Under the pieces are notes generated by a model. The model made no database searches. It was not told the origin of the DNA and saw nothing but the letters and a program-made list of their open reading frames with translations. The position numbers and the translations under genes are program-made. 64,000 bases of DNA, taken from NCBI GenBank assembly GCA_963776225.1, contig CAVZLL010000004.1, forward strand, positions 1,178,001 to 1,242,000, given 5' to 3'. Each line of letters begins with the position of its first letter. Position 1 is the stretch's first letter. This DNA comes from Bog-756 sp963776225 (GTDB taxonomy: Bacteria > Actinomycetota > Acidimicrobiia > Acidimicrobiales > RAAP-2). This document shows positions 27,568-38,041 of this stretch, one piece after another.

Positions 27568-28982
27568 TCACCGCGCCGGCTGGCAGGGCAGCGAGAGCTC
27601 GACCTCGGCCCCGTCGCCCGGGGAGGAGCGGATGACCGCCGAACCGCCGATCCGCGCCACCCGGGCCCGGATCGACCGGGCGATCCCCTGCCGGTCCCCG
27701 GGGACCGCGTCGGGGTCGAACCCGCGACCCGGTCGCGCACGTAGATGGTCACCGCGCCGGGCTCCACCTCGGCGTAGAGCGAGACCTGGGACTCGCCGGA
27801 CCACTTGGCGGCGTTGACCGTCGCCTCCCGTGCGGCGTCGAGCAGCGCCCGCAGCGCCTCGGTGAGCTCGGCCTCCCCCACCACCACCGCGTGCACCGCG
27901 ATGCCGTGGTCCTCCTCGACCTGCCGCTGGATGGCCTCGATCCCGTCGGTCAGGGTCTTGGCGTCGCCGGCGACCGTGCCGGGCGGCCGGCCCTCGAAGA
28001 GCCACGCCCGGAGCTCGCGCTCCTGTGATCGCGCCAACCGGACAACCTGGCGCGAGTCGTCGGCCGAGCGCTGGATGAGAGCAAGGGTCTGGAGCACCGA
28101 GTCGTGCACGTGCGCGGCCATCTGGGCCCGCTCCTCGGCCACCGCCCTCGCCTGGCGTTCGGAGATCAGGTCCCGGAACATCCCGATCCACCACGGGCCG
28201 AACACGATGACCACCGCGGCGATGAGGACCGCGATGGCCCCGAGCAGGCGGATCGCCCCGGCGGTGGTGTGGCCCATCACCAGCCAGACGAGCCCGCCCA
28301 GTCCGAGGAGGACGCCGAACGCGATCCGCCAACCGGCCGCGCGCCGGCTGTGCGGCTCGCTCCCGACCCCCAACATGGGGAGGACCTCGCCGGTGACCCA
28401 CCTCCCCTCTGCCTCGGAAGCGTTGCGCCGGATGAAGATCGCCACGGCGACCGAGAGCAGCAGCGGACCACGCGAACGAACCGAGGAAGCCCTGGCCGGC
28501 GGCCGAGAAGACGATCTGGGTGAGCACGAGCACGGGAACCACGGCGATGACCATCCGGATCCCGCCGCGATCGGAGACCGCCCGCGAGAAGATGGAGTCC
28601 GGCTCGTCCGCGAGCGGGACGATCAGCCAGATCACGAAGTAGGCCAGCACCCCGACACCGCTCCCGAGCGAGAGCAGGACGAAGGCGATCCGCACCAGGG
28701 TCACGTCGATGCCGGTGGCCTGCGCGATGCCGCCGCAGACCCCGCCCAGCACGCGCACATCGGTGCTCCGTCGCAGGCGCCCCCGGAAGGCCCGGGGGAG
28801 GCCGCGGTGGCGACCGGGGCCGTGGTGCCCCCAGCGAGGCGGGCACCCCGGGCCGTGGGACCAGCGGGCGCCGTCCCACCGGTCCAGGCCGGCCCGGCCA
28901 TCGGCCCCCCCGGACGGGGCGCGGTCTCCGGTGGAACGGGCGCCGGGGCCCCGGGGGAGCGCGAACCGCTGGGCTGCTCCAT
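27568..28982 (-). CDS. PspC-domain sensor histidine kinase (NarL-partner type), frameshifted
   Basis: Stitched order from ATG 28982: a Pro/Gly-rich start, a PspC domain (RLRRSTDVRVLGGVCGGIAQ and VLLSLGSGVGVLAYFVIWLI), further membrane helices (WRIAFGVLLGLGGLVWLVMG, IAVLIAAVVIVFGPWWIGMF), a HisKA_3 dimerisation domain with the phospho-His in AAHVHDSVLQTLALI, and an ATPase domain (REATVNAAKW N-box; VPGDRQGIARSI G-box). Three frame changes are needed, near 28845, 28465 and 27745; at 27745 one lost G in a GGG run restores it. The upstream end with MEQPSGS is the least certain part. It probably senses envelope stress, as PspC fusions do. Confidence 0.75.
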
Positions 28983-29111
28983 ACCCGAATGATCGCGCAC
29001 CCTCCTGCCCCCGGCCATCAGGGATGACCCCGATCGGGGGACAGGGCGTTCAGGGTCCGACCAGGGACCTGCCGGATGGTGCCGGCGGCCGGCACGGTTC
29101 AGGCTCGAACC

Positions 29112-29450
29112 ATGGACACCGACGCCACCACCCCCGAGACCCCTCGAGACCCGACCTCCCCACCGGGCGGACCCGGCCTGCCGAGCGGCGGGCCGGAGAC
29201 GCCCGGGCGCGGACGGCTCCACCGGAGCAGGCGGACCGGCCTGGTCGCCGGCGTGGCCGCCGGCATCGCCGACTACCTCGACCTCGACCCGACCGTGGTC
29301 CGGCTCGGGTTCGTCGGGCTCGCCCTGCTCGGCGGGCTGGCGGTGCCCCTCTACCTCGCCGGGTGGCTGCTGATCCCCGACGAGGGGGCCACCTCCTCGG
29401 TCCTCGAGGACCTGCTCTCCGGCGATCCCGGCCGCCGCCGGATCTGCTGA
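29112..29450 (+). CDS. PspC domain-containing protein
   Basis: 112 residues from ATG 29112. A Pro/Thr-rich N-terminus is followed by one PspC domain: LHRSRRTGLVAGVAAGIADYLDLD, PTVVRLGFVGLALLGGLAVPLYLAGWLLIPDE-type double helix, and an acidic tail ending SGDPGRRRIC. PspC proteins sit in the membrane and take part in phage-shock or envelope-stress responses. Its gene is divergent from the PspC-kinase, with 129 bases between. Confidence 0.85.
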   Translation: MDTDATTPETPRDPTSPPGGPGLPSGGPETPGRGRLHRSRRTGLVAGVAAGIADYLDLDPTVVRLGFVGLALLGGLAVPLYLAGWLLIPDEGATSSVLEDLLSGDPGRRRIC

Positions 29451-29479
29451 TCCCGCCCCGTCGACCCGAAAGGACCACC

Positions 29480-29926
29480 ATGTGGTGCCGATTCGATCCC
29501 CCCTACCCGTACCGGCAGGAGGCGAGGAGTGACGCCGACCCGAGGATGCGTGCCTCGGACGACGAACGCAACGAGGTCGCCGAGCGGCTCTCGCGCCACT
29601 TCGCCGAAGGCCGGCTCGACGAGACCGAGTTCCACGAGCGGCTCGGCCGCGCGATGGGGGCCACCACCCGCGGGGACCTCACCGGGCTCTTCGACGACCT
29701 CCCGCGGCTGACGACCGACCCGGCGGTCCCCGAACCCCGCCGGCGCCGGCTCCGTCCACTGCTCGGCGTGGTCGCGGTGGTCCTCCTGGCGGTGTGGGCC
29801 ACCGGTGTCACCGCATCCGCCGTGCACTTCCCGTGGCTGCTGGTGATCGTCGCCGCCCTGCTGTTCTGGCGTTTCGGCGGTCGCCGGTCCCGCGTCCACG
29901 ACCGGGGGCCGGGCACCGGGTGGTGA
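29480..29926 (+). CDS. DUF1707 (SHOCT-like) membrane protein
   Basis: 148 residues from ATG 29480 (AAAGGA upstream). The N-terminal DUF1707 motif is clear: MRASDDERNEVAERLSRHFA, EGRLDETEFHERLGRAMGAT, TRGDLTGLFDDLP. Two short membrane helices follow (LRPLLGVVAVVLLAVWATGV and WLLVIVAALLFWRF) and a basic end. Probably cotranscribed with the PspC gene 29 bases upstream; both are typical of actinobacterial envelope-stress loci. Confidence 0.88.
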   Translation: MWCRFDPPYPYRQEARSDADPRMRASDDERNEVAERLSRHFAEGRLDETEFHERLGRAMGATTRGDLTGLFDDLPRLTTDPAVPEPRRRRLRPLLGVVAVVLLAVWATGVTASAVHFPWLLVIVAALLFWRFGGRRSRVHDRGPGTGW

Positions 29927-29998
29927 CGCGTCACCGCAGATCCCTCCGGGCCCACCCGACCCCGTGATCAGGATCCCCCTTTGGTAGCGTGCGGCTGA

Positions 29999-31033
29999 GT
30001 GGCTGACCGGAGCATGCAGGCCTGGGCGGTGGGCGAGCCCGGGCCCGTCGACAGCGGTCCCCTGGTCGGCACCGAGCGGCCCCTTCCCTCGCCGGGACCG
30101 CGCGAGGTGCGGGTCCGGGTCCGGGTGTGCGGGGTCTGCCGCACCGACCTCCACCTCGCCGAAGGTGACCTCGCCCCGCGGCGCCCCCTGGTGATCCCCG
30201 GTCACGAGGTGGTCGGCGTGGTGGACCGGCTCGGGCCGGACTGCACCCGGTTCGCGCTGGGCGACCGGATCGGGATCCCCTGGCTCGCCCACACCTGCGG
30301 GCGATGCCGGTTCTGCGTCTCCGGCCGCGAGAACCTGTGCATCGCGCCGCGCTTCACCGGGTGGGACCTCGACGGCGGGTACGCCGAGTACGCGGTGGTC
30401 GAGGAGCAGTACGCCTATTCCCTGCCCGACACCCTCTCGGACGTCGACGCGGCCCCACTCCTCTGCGCGGGGATCATCGGCTACCGCGCGCTGCGCCGGA
30501 CCGAGCTCCCGCCCGGCGGCCGGCTCGGCCTCTACGGGTTCGGTGGGTCGGCGCACCTGACCGCCCAGATCGCCATCGCCGAAGGTGCCCGGGTCCACGT
30601 GCTCACCCGGTCCCGCGAGGCCCAGGAGCTCGCCCTCACGCTGGGCGCGAGCAGTGCCGGCGGCGCGGAGGACCCACCACCCGAACCCCTGGACGGGGCG
30701 ATCCTCTTCGCGCCGGTCGGCACACTGGTGCTGCCCGCGCTGGAGGCACTCGACCGCGGCGGGACGCTGGCCATCGCCGGCATCCACCTCACCGACATCC
30801 CGGCGCTCGACTACGAGCGCCACCTCTTCGAGGAGCGCACCCTCCGGAGCGTGACCGCCAACACCCGCACCGACGGCAACGAGTTCCTCGCCGCTGCTGC
30901 CGCGGCCGGTGTCCGGTCGATCACCACGCCCTACGCCTTCGACCGCGCCGACCAGGCCCTCGCCGACCTGGCCCACGACCGGGTGACCGGGGCGGCGGTC
31001 CTGATCGTCGACCCGTCGGTCCGGGCGGTCTGA
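29999..31033 (+). CDS. Zinc-dependent alcohol dehydrogenase family protein
   Basis: 344 residues. Catalytic-zinc motif CGVCRTDLHLAEGDL and GHEVVGVVDRLG; structural-zinc cysteines in CGRCRFCVSGRENLC; Rossmann motif LGLYGFGGSAHLTAQIA. The pattern GFGGSAHLT.QIA marks the AdhA/TIGR02822-like subgroup that oxidises small alcohols or reduces aldehydes. GTG 29999 is used; ATG 30014 is an alternative. Only ~70 bases separate it from the DUF1707 gene, but a separate promoter is plausible. Confidence 0.88.
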   Translation: MADRSMQAWAVGEPGPVDSGPLVGTERPLPSPGPREVRVRVRVCGVCRTDLHLAEGDLAPRRPLVIPGHEVVGVVDRLGPDCTRFALGDRIGIPWLAHTCGRCRFCVSGRENLCIAPRFTGWDLDGGYAEYAVVEEQYAYSLPDTLSDVDAAPLLCAGIIGYRALRRTELPPGGRLGLYGFGGSAHLTAQIAIAEGARVHVLTRSREAQELALTLGASSAGGAEDPPPEPLDGAILFAPVGTLVLPALEALDRGGTLAIAGIHLTDIPALDYERHLFEERTLRSVTANTRTDGNEFLAAAAAAGVRSITTPYAFDRADQALADLAHDRVTGAAVLIVDPSVRAV

Positions 31034-31078
31034 GCCGGCGACCGTCCGCGCCGGGACCTCCGAGTGCGCGGCGACCGG

Positions 31079-32904
31079 TCACTCGACCAGGAAGCCCCCC
31101 GACTGGTGGCGCCAGAGACGCTCGTAGAGGCCGGCCGATCCGGCGGTGAGCAGCTCGCGGTGGGTGCCCTCCTCCACGATCCTGCCCTGGTCGAGGACGA
31201 TGATCCGGTCCATGCGGGCGATCGTGGAGAGCCGGTGGGCGATGACCACGGCGGTGGTGTCCTTCATGAGGCGCCAGAGGGCGTCCTGGACCAGGTGCTC
31301 GGACTCGGAGTCGAGGGCCGAGGTCGCCTCGTCGAGCACCAGGATCGGTGCGCGCTTGGCCATGGCCTGGGCGATGGCCACCCGCTGGCGCTGGCCGCCG
31401 GAGAGCTTGAGACCGCGTTCGCCGACGACGGTGTCGTAGCGCTCGGGCAGGTCGTGGACGAACTCCTCCACGTGGGCGGCCCGGCCGACCTCGCGGACCA
31501 GGTCGTAGTCCACACCCCCCGTCCCCGCGGCGTCGCCATCGGTGCCGAGGCCGTAGCAGATGTTCTCGGCGATGGTCCGGTGCAGGAGCTGCGGGTCCTG
31601 GGGCACGAAGCCGACCACGCGGCGCAGCGAGTCGACCCGTCACCTCGCGGATGTCCTGGCCGTCGACCAGGATCTGTCCGTCGCGCACGTCCATGAACCG
31701 CAGCAGCAGCTTGGAGAGGGTCGACTTGCCCGACCCGGACGGGCCGACCAGGGCCACGTGCTCGCCGGGGTCGATGGTGAGCGAGAGCCCGTCGAAGAGG
31801 GCGCTCGCCGGCCGGTAGCCGAAGCGGACCTGGCGCAGCTCGATCCTCCCCACGGTCAGCTCGAGCGGGCCGGCCCCGGGGGTGTCGCTGATCTCGGGCA
31901 CCTCGGCGGCGATCGCGGTGAACTTGGCCGCGCGGCCGAGCGAGCGGGAGAACGAGCGCAGGTGCTCGAAGGACTGCTGCAGGCCGAGGGCGACCTGGGC
32001 CGAGTAGTAGAGGATGAGGTAGAGCACCGCGGTCGAGGCCCAGTGGTGGACGGCCATGGTGGTCCCGGCCAGCAGGGCCAGCAGCGTGCCGAGCACGATG
32101 GAGGTCTCGAGCTGGAGCTGGGTGCGGCTGAAGATGCGTCCGCGCCCGCAGGTCGGCGGCGACCGACTGGGCCATGAGGTCGTCGACCCGCCGCTGCTCG
32201 CTGGGCTCGGCCGCGGCGGTCCGCACCGCCATCAGGTTGCTCACGGTGTCGGCCACCACCCCGGTGGCCTGCGAGTGCCGGCGCTCGAACTCCTCGGCCG
32301 CGGCCCGGACCTTGCGGAGCCGGGACCCCATGACCACCACGAACAGGCCGACCATGACCAGGAGGGCGATGGCCGCCGGCCAGGCGACCACCGAGAGCAC
32401 CACCAGGGCGGAGAGCACCACCACCGCGACCGGGAGGAGGCCCCAGGAGAACCCGTCCACCATCTCGACGAAGGCCCAGGAGAAGTTGCCGAGGGCGGAG
32501 ATGACCTCGCCCGCCGGGTGGTCCATGTGCCAGCGGTAGCCGAGGGTGAGCAGGTGCCGGTAGCCGCCGGTGGTCCCCTGGGCGAAGGCGCGGAGCGCAC
32601 GCGCCCCACTGGAGCCAGCCGCCGATCCGCCAGAGCACCACCGCGAACAGCCCGGTTGCCGCATAGGCGGCGAGCAGGGGGCCGAAGGTGTGCCACTCGT
32701 CGGTCGACGAGGACGGCGGGAGGGTGGCGACCCGGCCGAGGACGGCCGCGAAGATGAGCGGCGCGACCAGGTCGGCGATGACCACGGCCAGGCCGATCAC
32801 CACCCAGGAGACGATCGAGCGCGCGCTTCTGCCGGCCCGACCTGCTCCCAGCAGTAGGCCACGGTCTCGCGGGCGGAGGCCGACGGGAAGTCGTCGAGTT
32901 GCAT
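31079..32904 (-). CDS. ABC exporter, permease-ATPase fusion, frameshifted
   Basis: About 608 residues when stitched from ATG 32904. Six membrane helices (VVIGLAVVIADLVAPLIFAA first) are followed by an ATPase with Walker A GPSGSGKST, signature LSGGQRQRVAIAQAMAKRA, Walker B ILVLDEATSALD and H-loop VIAHRLSTIARM. Four frame changes are needed, near 32845, 32600, 32135 and 31628; the last two fit one surplus G in a GGG run. All domain landmarks are kept in order, which argues for assembly indels. It resembles multidrug or lipid half-exporters; the substrate is unknown. Confidence 0.82.
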
Positions 32905-33344
32905 GGCGGAACAGTCCTTCGAACGTCGGGATCCGGACCCGGGTCGGAGACCGGGACCAGGGGATGCCGCTCCACCGGCACGGCGGAGCGGCGGGGATGC
33001 GGACGGGGGACCCGATCGGGCCCGCGTGCAGCGGACCGGTCGGGGTCGGCGACGGCGTCAGCCGGCCGCGGGGGAGGTCATGGAGGAGACCGTCCCCGGG
33101 GTCACACGGTCGGAGCGATTCCCCCGGGACCGGTGGACCCGACGACGCGGCAGGCGGCCGGCACGCCCGCTGGTGTATCCGTTGCGTTCACCGCCCACCT
33201 CCGATCCCGTCGTCCTGCGCCGGGGTCCCGGCGCGCGTCCGACAATGGTAGCCAACGGTGCGCGCCCGGGCCAGCGCCGGCCCGCCTACGATCGGAGCGG
33301 CCGCCCCGGTCCGACGAATTGGCCGGCCGCGAATTGGAGGAGAC
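32905..33344. other. Divergent promoter region, no gene seen
   Basis: 440 bases between the start of the ABC exporter and the acidic-protein gene. Several very GC-rich open frames cross it, but none has a ribosome binding site or recognisable content. It should contain both promoters. Confidence 0.5.
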
Positions 33345-33694
33345 ATGACCGCGAGCGACTGGTCCCCCGACGAGCCGCAGGGCACCGAGACCTTCGAGCA
33401 GGGCGACGACGCGATCGACGAGGCGACCCTGCTCGACCCCGATTTCGTCGAGGAGCTCCAGCTGGACCCCGCGCTCGACCCCAACACCCGGGCCGACGAG
33501 CTCGAGCTCGAGGAGGCCGGCGCCGAGCTCGACGATCCCGAGGACCTGGTCACCCTCGACGGCGGGATCGACGATCCCGACGGGCTCGGGGGGCCGACCG
33601 ACCGTGACGCGGCCCGCAGCGCGGACGGCGGAGGGTGGGATCTCGACGCACCACTGGTGCCGGGGACGACGACGCTGAGGACGGCGACCTCTGA
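33345..33694 (+). CDS. Small very acidic protein
   Basis: ATG 33345 follows GGAGGAG. The product is dominated by Asp, Glu and Leu (ELQLDPALDPNTRADELELEE, DDPEDLVTLDGGIDDPDGLG). In the primary frame the reading continues past 34000 through the neighbouring gene on the other strand; a one-base shift near 33660 instead gives DDDAEDGDL and a stop at 33694, just before that neighbour's end. I prefer this shorter version because its composition stays acidic. Function unknown. Confidence 0.55.
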
Positions 33695-33710
33695 TCGTGC
33701 CGCGGCGGCG

Positions 33711-34901
33711 TCAGGAGCCGTGCGTCCCCTCCACCAGCACACATCGGGTGCCCTCGTAGATGGTGGGCATGCACTTGTTGCAGTGGATGCACAGGCCGTC
33801 GTCGGGCTCCCCCGCTCCCACCGGGCCACCAGATCGGGCTCGCGCAGCAGGGCTCGGGCCATCGCCACGAACGCGAAGCCCTCGGCCAGCGCACCCTCGA
33901 CCGTGGCGAGGCGGTTGATCCCCCCGAGCAGGATCGAGGGGCAGATCGAGCGCCTCCTAGGAACTGGCGGGCATAGGGCAGGAAGAAGGCCTCCTCGAAC
34001 GGGTAGTCCTTGAGGAACCGCGAGCCCACCACCCTGAACCCGAGCCGCAGCGGCCGCGGGCAGGGTGGCGGCGAACTCCGGGCGCGGGCGCCTCGCCCCG
34101 GAAGAGGTACATCGGATTGGAGAGCGAGCTCCCCCCGGTCAGCTCGAGCGCGTCGAGCTGACCGTCCTCCTCGAGCATGCGGGCGAAGTCGAGGCTCTCG
34201 TCGAGCCAGAACCCGCCGGGCACCCCGTCGGCCATGTTGAGCTTGGCGGTCACCGCCACCCCGCGCCCGGCGGCCTCGCGCACCGCGGTCACCACCTGGC
34301 GCGGGAAGCGCGACCGGTTGCTCGAGGCTCCCGCCCCAGCGGTCGGTCCGGCGGTTGAGCCGCGGGCTCAGGAAGGCGCTGAGCAGGTAGTCGTGGCCGA
34401 GGTGGATCTCGATGCAGTCGAACCCCGCCTCGACCGCAACCGCCGCCGCCGTCCGGTAGTGCGCCGGTGATCCGGGCGATGTCCTCCTCGGTGGCCGCCC
34501 GGGTGAGGGCGCCCGAGGCGCCGAAGCGCCGGGTCGGCGAGAGCGACGGCACCCGGTTGGAGCGGCTGTTGGCGACCGGTCCCGGCGTGACCGATCTGGG
34601 CGGACACCGCGGCGCCGGCGGCGTGCACCGCGTCGGTCAGCCGGCGCAACCCCGGCAGCGAGTCGGCGTCGAGCAGCACGCAGTGGCGGTCGGTCCGGCC
34701 CTCGGGCGAGACGGCCAGGTAGGCCACCGTGGTCATCGCCGCACCCCCGCGGGCGACCCGCTCGTGGAACGCGACCAGGGCGTCGGTGACCTCGCCCCTC
34801 GGGGCCGCCCCTTCGAAGGTGGCCGCCTTGACGATCCGGTTCTTCAGGGTGAGCGGACCGAGCCGGGCCGGTCCGAAGACCGGGCGTTCGACGGGGGGCA
34901 C
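33711..34901 (-). CDS. NADH:flavin oxidoreductase (old yellow enzyme family), frameshifted
   Basis: Starts at GTG 34901 (VERPVFGPARLGPLTLKNRI, the usual OYE N-terminus) and continues AATFEGAAPRGEVTDALVAF, SAQIGHAG and PTRRFGASGALTRAAT. Later pieces include VAVTAKLNMADGVPGGFWLD, DALELTGGS, FVAMARALLREPDLVARW and the end GLCIHCNKCMPTIYEGTRC, stop at 33711. At least five frame changes are needed. The FMN TIM-barrel landmarks are in correct order. The enzyme probably reduces an enone or dienoyl-type compound. Its start lies 5 bases beyond the stop of the CysQ-like gene. Confidence 0.75.
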
Positions 34902-34906
34902 CGGGC

Positions 34907-35678
34907 TCAGCCCTCCGCGAGCGCCTCGCGCACCGCGGACAGGACGCGCGTCGGCGAGGTCGGGTGGCAGACGACCAGATCGGGGAGCCAGGGATCGGGC
35001 CGGCCGTAACGGAGGGGCGAGCCGTCGAGGCGGCTGGCGTGCAGGCCGGTGGCGAGGGCCACGGCCACCGGCGCGGCCGAGTCCCATTCGTACTGGCCGC
35101 CGGCGTGCACGTAGACCTCGGCCTCGCCCGCGGATGACCGCGGCGATCTTGGCGCCGGCCGATCCCATCGGCACCGTCTCCGCCCCGAGGCGCTCCGCCA
35201 CGAAGGGGACGAACTCGGGCGGCCGGGTCCGGCTCACCACCAGCCGGGGGACCTCCGCGCGGCGGGACAGCGGTGGCGGGCGTCCGGTGTCGAGGACGAG
35301 ATCGAGCCCCGGCAGGGCGACGGCACCCACCACCGGCTCGCCGGAGACGGCGAGGGCCACGTGCACGGCCCAGTCCGTCCGCGCCCTCGGAGTACTCGCG
35401 GGTCCCGTCCAGCGGGTCGACGATCCAGACCCGGCCGACGCGGCGTCGAGGGCCGTCGAGCGGTCGGCCTCCTCGGAGCGGACCGGGTCGGCCGGGAACC
35501 GCTCGGCCAGCAGGTCGGAGAGCAGACGCTGCGAGCGCCGGTCCCCCTCGGCCCCGAGCGCCTTCCCCTCGAGCCCACCGGCCCGCAGTTCGAGCAGCAG
35601 CGCGCCCGCCCGTGCCGCCAGGTCGGCCGCGGCCGCATGCTCGGGTGCGCCGATCTCGCTGCTGTCAGGATCCCCCAC
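34907..35678 (-). CDS. cysQ: Inositol-monophosphatase-family phosphatase, CysQ-like, frameshifted
   Basis: About 257 residues from GTG 35678 with GGGGGAG upstream. Motifs of the Li-sensitive phosphatase family: SEEADRS (metal Glu), a WIVDPLDGTR-like site around 35400 visible across a frame change, and GGQYEWDSAAPVAVALATGL (C-terminal metal Asp). Two frame changes are needed, near 35390 and 35130. The mid part (HVALAVSGEPVVGAVALPGLD) fits CysQ, which removes 3'-phosphoadenosine phosphate made during sulfate assimilation; the sulfur operon is at 54-59 kb. The symbol is moderately sure. Confidence 0.72.
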
Positions 35679-35933
35679 CGTGCTCCCCCTCTTCCTCTCG
35701 TCGTCATGTGGGCCCCGCGCAGCGGTCTCCCCCGCTGGCGCGGGCAGACCCGGGACGGCCGGGCCGGAGGGACAGTCTGCACGACCGGGGCGGCAGCGGC
35801 ACCTCCGGCGTCCCGACCGGCCGGGCCGACCGGCTGCCCGGCCCGGGGCCGGTCGAGCCCTGCGTTGCGCCGGTGCAGGGCCCGTGCGAGGCTCGGTGGA
35901 GCGCCCGAGGGGTGCCCGAAGGGAGACCTGACC

Positions 35934-37662
35934 ATGCACGACCTGCGTCATCCGTGGGGGGACCGTCGTCGACGGCACCGGGGCGCCGGCCCGCACCGCC
36001 GACGTCGCCGTCGACGCGGGGGCGGATCACCGCGGTCGGGTCCTGCGCCGGTGAGGCGGCCGACCCGGACCGTCGACGCCGACGGCCTCCTGGTCACCCC
36101 CGGCTGGGTGGACATCCACACCCACTACGACGGCCAGGCCACCTGGGACGAGGTGCTCGCCCCGAGCAGCTGGCACGGGGTGACCACCCTGGTCACCGGC
36201 AACTGCGGCGTCGGGTTCGCCCCGGCCCGTCCCGACCGCCACGAGTGGCTGATCGGGCTCATGGAGGGCGTCGAGGACATCCCGGGCACCGCGCTCTCCG
36301 AAGGCATGACCTGGGAGTGGGAGACCTTCCCCGAGTACCTCGACGCGCTCGACCGGCGCCGGTGGACGGTCGACGTCGGCACCCAGATCGCCCACGGGGC
36401 GGTGCGCTCCTACGTGATGGGCGAGCGCGGCGCCCGCAACGAGCCGGCCACCCCCGCGGACATCGCCGGCATGAAGCAACTGGTCAAGGAGGCCGTCGCC
36501 GCCGGGGCGCTCGGCTTCTCGACCTCGCGGACCATCGCCCACCGGGCCATCGACGGGGAGCCGGTGCCGGGCACCTTCGCCGCCGAGGACGAGCTCTTCG
36601 GGATCGGCGCCGCACTCGGCGAGCTCGGGACCGGCATCTTCGAGCTGGCCCCGGCCGGCGCGGCCGGCGAGGACGTCTCGGGACCCAAGGCGGAGGTCGA
36701 CTGGATGCGCCGCCTCTCGGCCGCCATCCGCCGCCCGGTGACCTTCGCCCTGGTCCAGGTCGACGCCGCGCCCGAGCTCTGGCGCGAGCTCATGGACGAG
36801 TCGCTGCGCGCCGTGTCGGAAGGGGCGGACCTCTGGCCCCAGGTCGCCGGGCGCGGCTTCGGGCTGCTCTCGGGCCACTTCACCACCTACTGCCTCTTCG
36901 ACCAGATCCCCGCCTACCAGGCGCTGAAGGCCCGGGGACTCCGTCCGGACGAGCTGGTCGCCGCCCTGCGCACGCCGTCCGTCCGTGCCGCGATCGAGTC
37001 CTGGGAGCCCGACCCGGCGACCGCCGACGCGGATGGAGGAGGCCTACCGCACCACCTTCGTCCTCGGGAGCCCGCCCGAGTACGAGCCCGGACCGGAGCG
37101 CTCGCTCGCCGGGATCGCCGCGGCGACCGGCCGCCCGGCGACGGCCATCGCCTACGACGCCATGCTCGAGGACGATGGCTTCGGCCTCCTCTACGTCCCG
37201 ATCCTCAACTACTCCGACGGCAACCTCGACGCCGCCCGCGAGATGCTGCTGCATCCCCGGGCCGCCTCGGGCCTCGGCGACGGCGGGGCGCACTGCGGGG
37301 TCATCTGCGACGCGTCGCAACCCACGTTCATGCTGACCCACTGGACCCGCGACCGGGTGCGCGGCGAGCGCCTCCCGCTCGAGTGGATCGTGAAGAAGCA
37401 GACCCACGACACCGCCCGCCTCTACGGCCTCGGCGACCGCGGGACCCTCGAGCCCGGCGCGCTCGCCGACATCAACCTCATCGACTACGAGCGTCTCGAG
37501 CTCGGCAACCCGCGGGTGGTCGACGACCTCCCGGCCGGCGGCAGGCGGCTCCTCCAGGGCGCCACCGGGTACGTCGAGACCATCAAGTCCGGCGTGACCA
37601 CCTTCGCCGACGGCGAGGAGACCGGTGCCCGGCCGGGCGGCCTGCTCCGGGGTGCCCGGTGA
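35934..37662 (+). CDS. N-acyl-D-amino-acid deacylase-type amidohydrolase, frameshifted
   Basis: About 576 residues from ATG 35934. Landmarks of the amidohydrolase fold: LLVTPGWVDIHTHYDGQATWD (HxH zinc motif), TTLVTGNCGVGFAPARP, an active-site Cys/His region, GGAHCGVICDASQPTFML (His and Asp) and a C-terminal beta part (GTLEPGALADINLIDYERL). Frame changes near 35965, 36030 and 37030 are required; the expected N-terminal strand VVDGTGAPARTADVAVDAGRITAVGS-like sequence is split between frames. Members hydrolyse N-acyl-D-amino acids or related amides. Confidence 0.8.
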
Positions 37663-37666
37663 GGGG

Positions 37667-38041
37667 CTAGGACCCCGAGACGGTGGCCGGATCCGCGCCC
37701 GAGGCCGCCTCGGCGGCCCACTCGGCCTGCATCTGCTGGTAGACCCGGTGCTCGACGATGAAGGCCAGGAAGGGCACGAAGCCCGCGCAGACCACGGCCA
37801 GGATGCGGCCGAGGCGCCAGCGGGCCCTACGGGCGAGGTCGGCCGCAGCCGCCAGGTAGACGAGGTACAGATAGCCGTGCCCGATGGCCACCACCTTGCC
37901 GAGGGTCCCCGGGTGGTAGCCGCCGGCCTGGAAGATCACGACCGTGGTGAGGGCGAGCAGCGCGGTGCCGACGGTGAAGGCCATCACCCGGTACCGGGTC
38001 ACCGCCCCGTGCATGGACGCGGGGGACGCGGCGGGGCTCAC
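37667..38041 (-). CDS. DUF3817 family membrane protein
   Basis: 124 residues. GTG 38041 overlaps the stop of the upstream gene (GTGA), which points to coupling; ATG 38014 is the alternative. Three membrane helices: AFTVGTALLALTTVVIFQAGG, VAIGHGYLYLVYLAAAADLA and ILAVVCAGFVPFLAFIVEHRV. The motif IGHG.LY..Y......L and F..FIVEHRV fit the DUF3817 integral membrane family of actinobacteria. Function unknown. Confidence 0.8.
   Translation of the reverse strand: MSPAASPASMHGAVTRYRVMAFTVGTALLALTTVVIFQAGGYHPGTLGKVVAIGHGYLYLVYLAAAADLARRARWRLGRILAVVCAGFVPFLAFIVEHRVYQQMQAEWAAEAASGADPATVSGS

Noticed and set aside
31600..32160. Programmed frameshifting in the ABC exporter
   Set aside because: No slippery heptamer with a downstream structure is seen, several shifts in both directions would be needed, and unrelated neighbours show the same kind of breaks.
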